Assembly: GCA_947579605.1 (NCBI GenBank)
Contig: OX388314.1
Span: 10,909,982 to 10,973,981, forward strand
From: Athripsodes cinereus
Taxonomy: Eukaryota > Arthropoda > Insecta > Trichoptera > Leptoceridae
Direction: 5' to 3'
DNA: 64,000 nt
Below, one piece after another: positions 1-10,703 of the stretch (position 1 is its first letter; each line of letters opens with the position of its first letter). Under the pieces are notes generated by a model. That model was given only the letters and a program-made list of their open reading frames with translations, was not told the DNA's origin and did no database searches. The position numbers and the translations under genes were made by a program.

Positions 1-671
1 CGGCAACAGCAAAAACCACGCCCAAAACCAACATATATTATTATACTCAAAACTTCCAAACATTATCATTATCACCATTAGAATCGTAGTCTATATATAT
101 CTCAAATAGAATATAAGCTTGTCTATAACATTATTCTGTTTATTAATTACTATTAATTATTAATCGTTATTATTGTTCCTTGATATTGGCGGTATGATTG
201 GTCGCGCACGTAAAACTAACACAGATATTTAAAGTACATTATTAACGACACACAATAAGAATTGTTTTACGTACAACAGAGGGCAACACACTTGTTTATC
301 ACATTACGAAGTTAAGTACTATTACATAATTATTGTTAGTATTATTATTGTGTCGGAGTTACGCACATCGCTATTCGCGACTAAGGCGGGAAGGGACAAA
401 CCCTTCTTTCGTCCAACCTATGCCATGGTTTGCGGGTAACTGAATTTGCTTGCAAGCGACGCGAGGAGGAACAGGCACGTTTAACGGTTATTCTTCAAGG
501 GAATGAGAATCATACGATGTGGTGCCGTGTGCAGATCGAAGCATCAGCCAGTCACGTGTTCTTTGTAACGTACAATTATTATTATTATTACGGAAGACTC
601 ACAGACAACAAATGACTGTAGGAACATTAGCCAGTATGAACTTTTCCGCAGCGATTATTTAATGCGTAGCA
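1..671 (-). repeat. 3' LTR (outer end outside window)
   Basis: Copy of the terminal repeat adjoining the polypurine tract. It matches 5877-6547 with a constant offset of 5876 bases, including the ATT triplet run near 576-590. A 61-codon open frame lies in both LTR copies, is identical between them, starts with TTG and resembles no known protein; I treat it as chance. The outermost bases of this LTR precede the window start. Confidence 0.75.
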
Positions 672-690
672 TTCTCCCTTTCGGCCCCTC
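672..690 (-). promoter_or_regulatory. Polypurine tract next to the 3' LTR
   Basis: On the minus strand this reads GAGGGGCCGAAAGGGAGAA, purines except for one CC pair, and abuts the TG that opens the LTR. Retrotransposons use such a tract to prime second-strand DNA synthesis. It is the main evidence that the element lies on the minus strand. Confidence 0.7.
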
Positions 691-746
691 TTGAAAATTT
701 GAAGAGAAGCGACAAATTTTCAAGTTTTCAAATTATACAAAAAAAA

Positions 747-871
747 TTGAGAACCACTACAAAAATTGTTGAGAACCACTGGTTACATGAAAAGATTGAA
801 TACCACTGGTCACAAAAAAAGTTGAGTACCACTGGTTACATAAAAGTTGAGAACCATTGGATACATAAGCA
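747..871. repeat. Short tandem repeat inside the LTR element
   Basis: Five degenerate units begin at 747, 769, 796, 822 and 847, each opening TTGA(G/A)(A/T)ACCA and mostly continuing (C/T)TGG(T/A)(T/C)ACA. Spacing is 22-27 bases. The cluster lies about 60 bases inside the 3' LTR. Its role, if any, is unknown. Confidence 0.75.
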
Positions 872-3800
872 ACTACATAGGTACCCAATTACAGACAAAC
901 AATTCAAAAAAATGGTAGCTTATATACTATTACAACTGTTTCTTACATACTATAGCCCGTTCAATTATTATTATTAAGCACTCGCGGTAAATTGCCCATA
1001 GTCAAAATTGATGCGAACTGTTTTCATATTTTGACTTACACTTCTTAATAATAACACAAAATTCACATTGGTTGTTTTAGTAAGGGGCTCCTATCAAAAG
1101 TTTGAGAGCTACAATCATAACAATATAATAGTACATAGAGGTGTGCATATATATATATATAGACATGTGCATATGTGCATGTATATGAAAAACACAGGTT
1201 ATGAAAACAACAACTTTAAACATTTTACAATACAACCTTATAAGAAACTCAGGATCTGTATTACGTTACAATATACGGTTCGTTTTACATGGTGATAAAA
1301 TTCTTTCTTTCAATTTATCAACATACGTACGTTTCATTGATGGATTCATTTACTACGATCGACGACAAGTTAATATTTTAAACATGACGAACATATAAAA
1401 CATAAGTTACATACTTAAGAAGTTGGTTTACATCATTCTCGATTCCAGTTACATGTATCCGGCAAGGGAAAAGTAACATAAAGGAATTTAAATAAATATA
1501 AACAATTTTGTATAGATGGAATTAGAGATACCACATTTTCGCTTCATTTAACCCATTAAGCTTAATAGCACTCATATACAAGTGATTTCATGCACCATGT
1601 ACCATACAGAGATATTGGCAAAGCACAGAAAGAAATCATACATAATAAGGACATATACATATTAGAAAAACAATTTACACGCAGACATGACATAATGGTA
1701 AATCACGACGACTGCAATCACATTTACAGTAACCGATATTCATTATTGGCGTCAAATCCTTCTACGCATATCACATAGTCACAATTCTCACACAGAGACA
1801 GATTTCTCACATAGAGATAATCTCAGAGGGAGCTACCCTCACACAGGCTTAATACATGACAAATACATTGAACAACTTTCGATCTTTGCTACACAATATA
1901 CAAGTTACAAGTTCAACAAATTCTACTATACATCATTATTCAAATTCAACATTTACTTCTTCATACAGGGCTCACCTTTCATAAACAGATTCATACATCA
2001 TCTTTATTCACTAACATACAATTAATTAAAATTATCCCATTGAATATCTGCAGCCAACATTCCACTACAGGTTTTATTCTGTGTCCTTCATAAGCCATTC
2101 TTGTTCAATGTCAAAATGTTCTATCACATTTTCCAATGTATTCAAGCAACATAACAAATTTTCCACAAAGTCACAAAATTATTTTAATTCAACAAGGATA
2201 TACTATATCCAAACATTTCCGATTACAATTCATAAGAGATTACTACGTGTCCTACGCGGAATTAAACGTCATATAAACTCAAACTTCAAAATAATAGGCA
2301 TGAACGATTAGCAATCACATTGTCTACATTCATCAAAAAGAGCATTTCGATTTATCTTTCACACACCCAGATAACATCGTCTCTATATTGATTACACAAA
2401 AAGTCACACAAAAAGTATTTAAACACATCTCTCCTACCACGGCTTTACATATTACATAAACATAACTCATTTTTATCAAAGAGCGTTCGTTAGTTTACCT
2501 TAACGGAACAATTCACTAAACGGACTCAGTTCTCAAATAAACAAGGCATAGGTTACTTCAATATGTCACGCTGATAATAAGCCGTAAAAGTCACATTATT
2601 ACATTTCAAGAAAATCAATTACTTCACAAAAGATAACAAATTCCGTACACGAAGGGTTAATATTCAACAGCAAAAATTCTACATCGTTACATGGTTACTT
2701 CTTTAATTTCAAAAAAAAATTTACAAAACATCATTCTACTATTTACGTTAATGTCAAAATTTTCAACGATGGTCATCAAAGGGTTAACTGTTTCTTAACT
2801 AAATTCAAAAATTCAGTTACAGTTCACAACTTGACATTAAAAAAAATTCAATTACTATTTACAAAGGGTTAACAAATTCGGTCATGGTTCACTAAGGGTT
2901 AAGTGTATTTATTTTTCAAATTTCGTGAACGGTCGTGAAGGTTTAACATTATTCATTTCGATTTATTTTTTAACTTTAATTTTCTCAAAACAAAAATTAT
3001 TTATTTAATATTATTCATCATTATTATTTCGTCACATCACTACGTACGCACATATGTATTCTTATCAAAATTCTACTACGCATAATTTTATTACAATAAC
3101 GCTCATTTATTATTATTTCTCCAAGAGTTCAATAAAGATATTTATTCCAAATACAACATTTTACTGTTTCAAAAAATTTAATTCAATTTAATATCGATTT
3201 TTATTCTCAGTTCGAAAATGAATTTACTATCAAAATAACATTACAACAAAATTCTGTTTATCGGCAAAGTTCTTTGTACACTTTGGTTTACTATACACAC
3301 AACACTATGGGTACATATTATTTCGTTTCGCTCCAATATTATTATTTTCAACTATTTTGGACTTCCGTTTCGCGCGTGAATATTTTTATTACATTGTTGC
3401 GGTAGGTCTGTACGATGTCTCTTTCTCTCGCGACGTACAGGTATGTACCTACCATACGTTGTATAGATATGTATACTACTTGTTCGCACACCGCTCGCTT
3501 CTCTCGATGCACAACTACGGTATAACATTATATCTATCCGTACGGCGTTCGATATTATAGATACACACTATATCTTCATTATGTTATGTAGGTCGGTTTT
3601 CGATGTCTTGTTTACCGCTTAATACGAGACATTTACAACAGAATATTTTCACCATACAATTCTTTCTATACGGCATCGGTTTTTTACTCCACATTATAAC
3701 AATACTCGCGACAAACGTTTGCGCTATACACCAATACATTTATTTTTTAAATACGGACATTTAAATTATTTACTTTACGATTCCTGTTTCATTTTTAAAA

Positions 3801-4169
3801 TTGTTTTCATATACATACACACATTAAAATTATTACATTTTCAATTAATATCAATACACATTATTACACATTAAAGATAAGAACTCTGAACCTTACAATT
3901 ATATGTATTCACCACACAACACATTTAAAATTCCAGGGTCTATGAATATACAATTCATAATATCCCGAAACGATGCCCACAAAATTGATACGTTATCGTC
4001 TCACTCATTGCTACATCCATGGACGAGCACACAAATTAACACGATTTCGTCCACTAGGACGATCGCATCACATCATTTTACAGAATTATCACAAGAGAAA
4101 TTATCAAATATTATATAAGAAATGAATTGTACATAAGAAAAGTATATAATTTGGCTCGTAACCCCCAGC

Positions 4170-4206
4170 TTCGCTACATACATTTTGCAATGTACGTAAG
4201 CGAAAC
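4170..4206. repeat. Imperfect hairpin inside the LTR element
   Basis: Arms TTCGCTACATACATT and AATGTACGTAAGCGAA surround a four-base loop and pair with one bulge and one mismatch. It stands out from its AT-rich surroundings but has no known role. Confidence 0.5.
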
Positions 4207-5148
4207 ACATAGAAAATTAATTATATTATATAGAGAAAGTTACAATTATATTTGCAAGTAAAACAGATTAATATATTGGCTCAAGTTCATGTCTAGGGAT
4301 GATTCTACTTAGTCTGTGCAAGAGGAATGCATTGTGTGTGGGTGTCAGTTACATACTTCAATTATACATATTATACTTACGTAAAGTTCAGAGAATTCCT
4401 TATCCTTTGGTTTCGTCATTTTCTTATGGTCATCTTATCAATATAGAATACATATAGGTAAATTAAGCAATAATGTTTCTTCAGTTTGCATACTCTATAT
4501 TGCAAAGATTCTACTTATATCCTGTCTTGAGTAGAATTATAGATAAATATCTCCAAGTAAACAATAAAAAATTATATCAAGTGGAACAAAGATTATCATA
4601 AGTACATCAGACCTTTCCAAGAAAGTGGATATATTATTTCCATCAGTGGAGCCATTCCTTTAACTCTTTGTTGCTTTCATAGTAAAATAATAGGGTCTTT
4701 CATCCATTGGTTGATCAAGGAATTGAACCTTTGTGACATAACTACTCCAAGTATAGCTAGGTTATTGGAAGATTATATACAAGGAGGCGGAGAGATGTAC
4801 TTTAGTATTAATAAGAGTATTGAATCTACTGGTGGGTATATATAAAATGGATCTCAACAGAAAGATATCGGATGGTAAGTGATTTACATTTATTGTGTAA
4901 ACATATACATTACATAACAAGACAGTTATTTTCAAAGTAAATTTGTAGGGAATAACATTCCGTTCAATATACAAAGTTATGAAAGTTATACCATATTCGG
5001 ACTGAGACAATAAAACAAACAAGGGCAATTATCAAATACACCATCCTTGGTATTACAACATAAATCAATACCTGGTTTATCAAGTGATTTATAAATATTT
5101 AATTGGAATCATTCATTCTTCATTCAAACTCAAAATCTTAAATTATTA

Positions 5149-5189
5149 CACAACGGAAAATTAATATACACAACGGAAAATTAATATAT
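5149..5189 (+). repeat. Two-copy tandem repeat inside the LTR element
   Basis: CACAACGGAAAATTAATATA occurs twice in direct succession, perfectly, about 680 bases inside the 5' LTR. Confidence 0.8.
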
Positions 5190-5866
5190 AGATAGTTCAA
5201 TGATAATATGAACTCAGTTATGAAAAAATTATCAATATATATACATCATATACAGTAGTAATATAGTCACTTACAGTTAGACTGGCGAGCAGGATAAGAA
5301 TAACACAAAGACAAGTATGTTATTGTTAACGTATTTTGCACTCATAGACGGAAGATGGCAGGATCGTGAAAGAAACATACCCTGATGCTACTATGGCGGT
5401 CGCTGGTTATACTCAAAGACGTACAGGGGTGTGGTGGTGTCAGAATCAGATAGATCCTGTCCTCAAGACGGAAGAGATCACTACTTCTCAAGAGACATGG
5501 GATATCTTATACGTTCCTACAAGATCCTCAGTGTAAAAGGCAGAAGGCGTCACTATTTCAATATTCCTTTCAGAAATACTCAGCTAGTCTTTTAATCACT
5601 CTTTTGACAAGGGTATGGACCGGAGAAGTTACTAGAGGATTACACAGTTCACATTGTCATGCGAGTTATATCGGTAAATCACCGCTACGCGATATACTGA
5701 CTATCCGAGGTGAAGCTGTACACGCTGAAGATTTAGGATCACATTCGCAATTTCAATCAAATTCACAATACTGGGAAAGTAGAAAGAACAGTTTATGTGA
5801 TTGTTCATGATTCCTAACATAGAATATTTGTTCAGAAACAATGGATTATCTAATTTCGCACGGATA

Positions 5867-6547
5867 TGTAAAATGGCGGCAACAGCAAAAACCACGCCCA
5901 AAACCAACATATATTATTATACTCAAAACTTCCAAACATTATCATTATCACCATTAGAATCGTAGTCTATATATATCTCAAATAGAATATAAGCTTGTCT
6001 ATAACATTATTCTGTTTATTAATTACTATTAATTATTAATCGTTATTATTGTTCCTTGATATTGGCGGTATGATTGGTCGCGCACGTAAAACTAACACAG
6101 ATATTTAAAGTACATTATTAACGACACACAATAAGAATTGTTTTACGTACAACAGAGGGCAACACACTTGTTTATCACATTACGAAGTTAAGTACTATTA
6201 CATAATTATTGTTAGTATTATTATTGTGTCGGAGTTACGCACATCGCTATTCGCGACTAAGGCGGGAAGGGACAAACCCTTCTTTCGTCCAACCTATGCC
6301 ATGGTTTGCGGGTAACTGAATTTGCTTGCAAGCGACGCGAGGAGGAACAGGCACGTTTAACGGTTATTCTTCAAGGGAATGAGAATCATACGATGTGGTG
6401 CCGTGTGCAGATCGAAGCATCAGCCAGTCACGTGTTCTTTGTAACGTACAATTATTATTATTATTACGGAAGACTCACAGACAACAAATGACTGTAGGAA
6501 CATTAGCCAGTATGAACTTTTCCGCAGCGATTATTTAATGCGTAGCA
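5867..6547 (-). repeat. 5' LTR
   Basis: If the inner boundary is placed at the nearest CA on the minus strand (…TTTTACA), the LTR is 681 bases with TG…CA ends. Bases 5877-6547 are matched by the other copy; the last ten cannot be verified because the partner is cut by the window edge. On the minus strand the next bases, TATCCGTGCG, lack the usual TGG of a primer binding site. Confidence 0.65.
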
Positions 6548-6796
6548 ATATATTATGATCTAGAAGAAAATATTTAACTGAATAAAGATAATATCGTAAT
6601 TCATATTGATATTGAAAGTGAAGCTTTCGCATTGGCTCTTGATTGTTTTCTAATTAAAAGATATTGTCTTGAATCTAAGAAATATGTTGAAACTTTTCAG
6701 AAGGTTTTGAAAGCAATTTGTCGATTAGAAAAGTGTTTTGTGAATCATAATAAATTTAATTGGATTTTGATTCAGAGTATAAATGAATATTTATAC
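6548..6796 (+). other. Host-like segment with a short open frame, between two elements
   Basis: Squeezed between the LTR element and the poly(A) end of the next LINE. A frame open from about 6575 encodes a lysine- and isoleucine-rich stretch including ALDCFLIKRYCLESKKYV and runs straight into the LINE insertion at 6797. A possible splice acceptor AG precedes it near 6582. I do not recognise the sequence. It could be a broken exon or chance; the continuation on the far side of the LINE was not found. Confidence 0.2.
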
Positions 6797-6868
6797 TTTT
6801 TTTTTTTTTTTTTATTTAATGAAAATAGTACATTGAATAATAAATATATACATCTTATGATAATGAGT

Positions 6869-6898
6869 CACGCCAAATCTAAAAGATTTGTCGGCGTG
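6869..6898 (-). promoter_or_regulatory. 3' UTR stem-loop of the LINE
   Basis: Arms CACGCC + AAATCT pair with AGATTT + GGCGTG around an AAA loop, with a small bulge on one side. It lies about 70 bases before the A tail and 70 bases after the ORF2 stop. In UnaL2/L2-type LINEs a 3' stem-loop is recognised by the element's own reverse transcriptase; by analogy this may be the template recognition site. Confidence 0.6.
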
Positions 6899-6966
6899 TT
6901 CTCTTATAACATACTTTATACATATATTGACCTAATACGACATTAACCTAAATACAAAAATAATTA

Positions 6967-9900
6967 TTAGTTATATATAAATCCACACTTTATTAACCAT
7001 TCCTTGACTAATTTTTTTGCAATATTTTTACTCTTGCATTTCTTAATAGATACCGGCATCATATTAAGTATTTTTGGCACGTTATATTCAAATGTTCTTT
7101 TTCCGTATTTATTATTGAATTTAGGGACTACATATCCTTCATTAAATTTAAATCTTGTGTGATGCATATGTCGAGGTTTTTCTTTATATTCGGTTTTTGA
7201 AAACTGGTCAAGGACAACTCTCTGCCAAAACAAGCCTTTAGCAGATAATACATTTAACTTTTTGAAATACAGAGAAATATTATTTCGCGCCGCGTTGCAA
7301 ATTTCTTTTTTTACTATAAGTCTTAATATCGATTTTTGTGCGAACATTACCCTTTTCAAATTAGAATTAGTACAATTGCCCCAGCTACCAATACCATATC
7401 TGATTAAAGATTCTGCCAAAGACTTGTACACAGTAACAAGTGTGGACCTCGGTACAAAATATTTTATCTTAAATAACATACATGCTATAGATCTTAATCG
7501 CTTACAAATAATATTTACATGCTGATCCCACTTAAATCTATCGTCTATAGTTACACCTAGATATACAAATTTATTTACATTATCAAGACATGGACAATCA
7601 CAAGATATGGGGAGCTCAACATTTTTATGTATACACACATAACTATGCGAAACGATCTTCGGTGCCACACCAGCCGTCGCAATACTTGGAGATCTGACAT
7701 GCATTAGTTTGGTCTTTTTTGCGTTGATAATTAAACCATAGTCATGTGACCACCTAACTAATCTATCGTAGTCGTACTGCAATAATCTGCGAGCCTCCAT
7801 TTCGTCATGATGTGACACCACAAGAGCCGTATCATCCGCATAAACAAAATATTTACAGTATCGGAATAATGTCTTCATACATGAGACAAAAATTATGTAC
7901 AGTGTAGGTCCCAAAATTGAGCCCTGTGGTACACCTGTCAAAATACTTTTCCTGTCACTAAGATAATTACATATTTTAATACTTATTTTTCTATTATTTA
8001 GGTAATCCCGGAAAAGCTGCAGGACAGTACCTCTTATTCCAATGCGTTCTAAAATATTAGACATTTTATCATGGTTTATTGTATCAAAAGCTTTCGAATT
8101 GTCAACGAAAAGCACCAGAACATGTTTTCTATTATTCAATTCTGAATTAATGCAACTTGAAAACTGACCGAGTAAGGTTTCAGTGCTTTTGTTTTCCTGG
8201 AATCCATGTTGTGAAGGATCCATTAGATCATGTTCCTTTAAATATGAACCAAGCCTCTGCAACAAATATTTTTCCATAATCTTTTCAATAACCGGAAGAA
8301 TACTAATAGGTCTATAATTTTTTAGTTCCGTATGTTTATCACCTTTATAAATCGGTCTAACAATGCTACACTTTAATTCATTTGGCACTATTCCCTGTTT
8401 TATAATTAAATTTATTAAATGCGTTAAAATCGGTGCCAAAATATTAACGTTATTTTTCAAATCACAAACCCGAATATTGTCTATCCCTGCTGATGTATTT
8501 TTTAGTTTTGTTACAATTCCAGCTATATCAGACACCGTAGCCCTAGGTAGGTACAAACTGTGCAACGCACTTGGTTCCACGATATTTATCGCTGTATAAC
8601 TACACTCATGTAACATCTGAGAAACACTGTCTGTAAAATAATTCAAAAAATTATTGGCAATTTCATCAACCTCACATACACCGGTAAAATATTTTTGAAT
8701 GATCTGATCACAATCGTTTTTAGGTTTACGACCCAATATACCATTCAGACAGTCCCATGTTTTTTTAACATTTCCAAAATTTTTTGTAAATCTATTATTA
8801 AAATACGAAAATTTTGCATTTCTAATAGATGTGTTCACTACATTTCTATAATTTTTATAATTTCTTTCATATAAAACATTTTTAGGATTACTCTTCCATT
8901 TCCTATACAGTACATCTCTCTTTCTTATTTCGGCGAGTAAGTCTGCTGACATCCAAGCAGCCACCGGAGACGGTCTAACACCACCCACACCCGATTTACG
9001 AACAGAACTTTTATTATAAATGTCATCAAATATCTGCTTTATTTCATCGTACAATATATTGCAGTCAGTAACACGCAACAAACGTTCCCAATTAGCTTGT
9101 TTACACAGTTTATTAAATACTTTTTGAGATATAGTAGTACTGTTCACAGAGGTGCCCTCAGAGGCGGCCGCCGCGGTGCTGGCCGCCTCGCTATCTTTGT
9201 TCCTATTACTATATACAACTCTAAGAGCCACTGCATAGTGGTCAGCTATATCCACCTTCCATATACAACTATACATAGATACATTACTTCGTTTACACAA
9301 ACTAGCAATTCTTACAAATATGTGATCAATACAACTTCTTACTATATTATTACACACTATCACCTCTCGTGTTGCTTCATGTATACAATTTACAAAATAG
9401 TTATCCAATAAATTATCATGGTATTTACATACAACACACTCATCCGACAAAAGGTTCAAATTAATATCACCAACAAGCACGACATTCTCATCAATCTCAA
9501 ACTTCTTAGAGATATACTCTTCCAATTCAGTGACAAATGAAAGTTTATTTAGATTGGGAGGTCTATAGATCGCAATGAGGTCGATATCATGTCCAGTTGG
9601 TAGTAAAATTTTTCCACAAATATTTTCACAATAATTAAATTTATAAGAGTCTAGTATAAAAGTGAATCTATCATTTATATAAACATTTATTCCACCTCCT
9701 CGTTTATTTTCTCTACAGAAGCTATATACACTATATCCTGGTATTTCATACAAACCAATTAAATCTTTACTCAGTGAAGTCTCAGTTAAAACAATAATAT
9801 CAATACTATTTATACTATCATGTATTCTCAGCAAAAATTCATCCCAATGTTTGGAGATCGATCTAATATTTAAGTGAACAACACATAAAGCATTACAACC

Positions 9901-10095
9901 AGATGCTGGACGCAACAAATCAACATTTACCCATTCTTTGATGTTTTCCACTACAGTGAAATTTACATCATCTTCTCCATCTATATAGCTGAAAGACATT
10001 TTGGATATTTTATGGATTTCAATCTCAGTACAACATACATAGAGTGTAAGTAAATATAGTACAACCCACAAGAAGTGCATAAATGCAGTATGCAA
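6967..10095 (-). CDS. LINE ORF2: APE-type endonuclease plus reverse transcriptase
   Basis: A 1042-residue frame that nicks target DNA and copies the element RNA at the nick. The N-terminal endonuclease shows the family motifs in order: HLNIRS (Asn76), VLTETSL (Glu105), GDINLNL, SCIDHIF and ADHYAV (the last usually SDH). The reverse transcriptase follows with KNYRPISILPV, FVDNSKAFDTINH, TGVPQGSILGP and FVYADD, whose YADD is residues 752-755. A C-terminal region of about 200 residues ends the protein. The annotated Met gives a hydrophobic leader of about 25 residues that LINE proteins do not normally carry, so Met33 (MSFSYIDGED) is a plausible true start. It overlaps the middle frame by 115 bases in another frame. 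No stop or frameshift interrupts it. The clade is uncertain: the motif wording resembles CR1/L2/Daphne-type elements more than RTE or R1. Confidence 0.93.
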   Translation of the reverse strand: MHTAFMHFLWVVLYLLTLYVCCTEIEIHKISKMSFSYIDGEDDVNFTVVENIKEWVNVDLLRPASGCNALCVVHLNIRSISKHWDEFLLRIHDSINSIDIIVLTETSLSKDLIGLYEIPGYSVYSFCRENKRGGGINVYINDRFTFILDSYKFNYCENICGKILLPTGHDIDLIAIYRPPNLNKLSFVTELEEYISKKFEIDENVVLVGDINLNLLSDECVVCKYHDNLLDNYFVNCIHEATREVIVCNNIVRSCIDHIFVRIASLCKRSNVSMYSCIWKVDIADHYAVALRVVYSNRNKDSEAASTAAAASEGTSVNSTTISQKVFNKLCKQANWERLLRVTDCNILYDEIKQIFDDIYNKSSVRKSGVGGVRPSPVAAWMSADLLAEIRKRDVLYRKWKSNPKNVLYERNYKNYRNVVNTSIRNAKFSYFNNRFTKNFGNVKKTWDCLNGILGRKPKNDCDQIIQKYFTGVCEVDEIANNFLNYFTDSVSQMLHECSYTAINIVEPSALHSLYLPRATVSDIAGIVTKLKNTSAGIDNIRVCDLKNNVNILAPILTHLINLIIKQGIVPNELKCSIVRPIYKGDKHTELKNYRPISILPVIEKIMEKYLLQRLGSYLKEHDLMDPSQHGFQENKSTETLLGQFSSCINSELNNRKHVLVLFVDNSKAFDTINHDKMSNILERIGIRGTVLQLFRDYLNNRKISIKICNYLSDRKSILTGVPQGSILGPTLYIIFVSCMKTLFRYCKYFVYADDTALVVSHHDEMEARRLLQYDYDRLVRWSHDYGLIINAKKTKLMHVRSPSIATAGVAPKIVSHSYVCIHKNVELPISCDCPCLDNVNKFVYLGVTIDDRFKWDQHVNIICKRLRSIACMLFKIKYFVPRSTLVTVYKSLAESLIRYGIGSWGNCTNSNLKRVMFAQKSILRLIVKKEICNAARNNISLYFKKLNVLSAKGLFWQRVVLDQFSKTEYKEKPRHMHHTRFKFNEGYVVPKFNNKYGKRTFEYNVPKILNMMPVSIKKCKSKNIAKKLVKEWLIKCGFIYN

Positions 10096-10586
10096 ACCAT
10101 GTCTATGCTATTATATATTAAAAGTTCATTATATTGCAATCCAACAACATCATTAAACCTTATAGCTATTTCAAACAAATTATTATTTTTGCCTTGCTCA
10201 TAGTATTGTACAATCAATTCACAATACAATATATTAAACAACAACACGTTTGCATCTAAACGACACTCAATATTTCTATTTACATTTCGTTCATTTCTCA
10301 TGTCGATCATTTCGAAGCAACACAAATACGACAGCCTATACTTATCTCTTTCACTCGTATTCCCAATATGGGCAGTCTGCGTACAATAGTTATTCATTAA
10401 GAAAAAGAAATCAAAACTCTCATCGTCCACAAACAAACACAAAAGAGATAGCACATATACATCCCTTTCACTAGCATTCATATAATCAGATTCATACGTA
10501 CAGCAATTACTTAGTAAAAAAAGGTAGGCAATAGTTTTGTCACAATAATCCACTTTGTATACTAATACTTTATCATATAAGTACAC
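9981..10586 (-). CDS. Unassigned 201-codon frame between LINE ORF1 and ORF2
   Basis: I do not recognise this frame. It lies between the gag-like frame and ORF2 on the same strand, beginning 117 bases after the ORF1 stop and overlapping the ORF2 start. The protein would be rich in Cys, Tyr and Leu. It contains an internal duplication: a segment near residues 27-55 with NASERDVYVLSLLC is echoed 39 residues later by NTSERDKYRLSYLCC. The DNA is duplicated too, with a 117-base period that keeps the frame. The C-terminal third has hydrophobic Tyr/Leu runs that might span a membrane. It may be a real accessory protein, or a non-coding tandem leader that happens to be open. Two-ORF LINEs normally have only a short linker here. 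Confidence 0.4.
   Translation of the reverse strand: MYLYDKVLVYKVDYCDKTIAYLFLLSNCCTYESDYMNASERDVYVLSLLCLFVDDESFDFFFLMNNYCTQTAHIGNTSERDKYRLSYLCCFEMIDMRNERNVNRNIECRLDANVLLFNILYCELIVQYYEQGKNNNLFEIAIRFNDVVGLQYNELLIYNSIDMVCILHLCTSCGLYYIYLHSMYVVLRLKSIKYPKCLSAI
10306..10530 (-). repeat. 117-bp tandem duplication in the LINE inter-ORF region
   Basis: Two diverged direct copies, aligned for example at CTTTCACTCGTATTC (from 10348) and CTTTCACTAGCATTC (from 10465), followed by related TACGTACA(A/G)CA and TTAGTAAAAA-type blocks. The period is a multiple of three. Confidence 0.7.
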
Positions 10587-10703
10587 TGAACAACATCGCG
10601 GTGTATCGCACCATATAATTAGGACACTCGTTATATAGGGTGTATCACTGTCACTTGATATTTTTTTATAGTGATTAATAATTATTAAATTTATGATAAG
10701 AAG

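Larger units (their letters stand above)
1..6547 (-). mobile_element. Non-autonomous LTR retrotransposon (LARD-like), left edge cut by window
   Basis: Two direct repeats, 1-671 and 5877-6547, match at every base I compared and flank about 5.2 kb. On the minus strand the repeat starts TGCTACGC, and directly upstream of the copy at 671 lies a polypurine tract (672-690), the expected priming site for plus-strand synthesis. That sets the orientation: 5' LTR on the right, 3' LTR on the left. No reverse transcriptase, protease, integrase or gag-like frame is visible inside; the longest open frames are under 90 codons and resemble nothing I know. This fits a large non-autonomous derivative that would depend on another element's enzymes. 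No TGG-type primer binding site is seen after the 5' LTR, and the left flank lies outside the window, so a TSD cannot be tested. A local duplication or assembly artefact is the alternative. Confidence 0.7.

Noticed and set aside
430..615. 61-codon frame found twice, identical, in both LTRs
   Set aside because: Identity follows from LTR duplication, the start is TTG, the product ends in a Tyr run from ATT repeats, and the frame is on the strand opposite to the element.
747..871. CRISPR-like array
   Set aside because: Units are short, degenerate, directly adjacent and lack unique spacers; the window is eukaryotic.
5701..5910. 69-codon minus-strand frame spanning the LTR/interior junction with a hydrophobic start
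   Set aside because: It looks briefly like a signal peptide but has no similarity I know and crosses the LTR boundary; likely chance.
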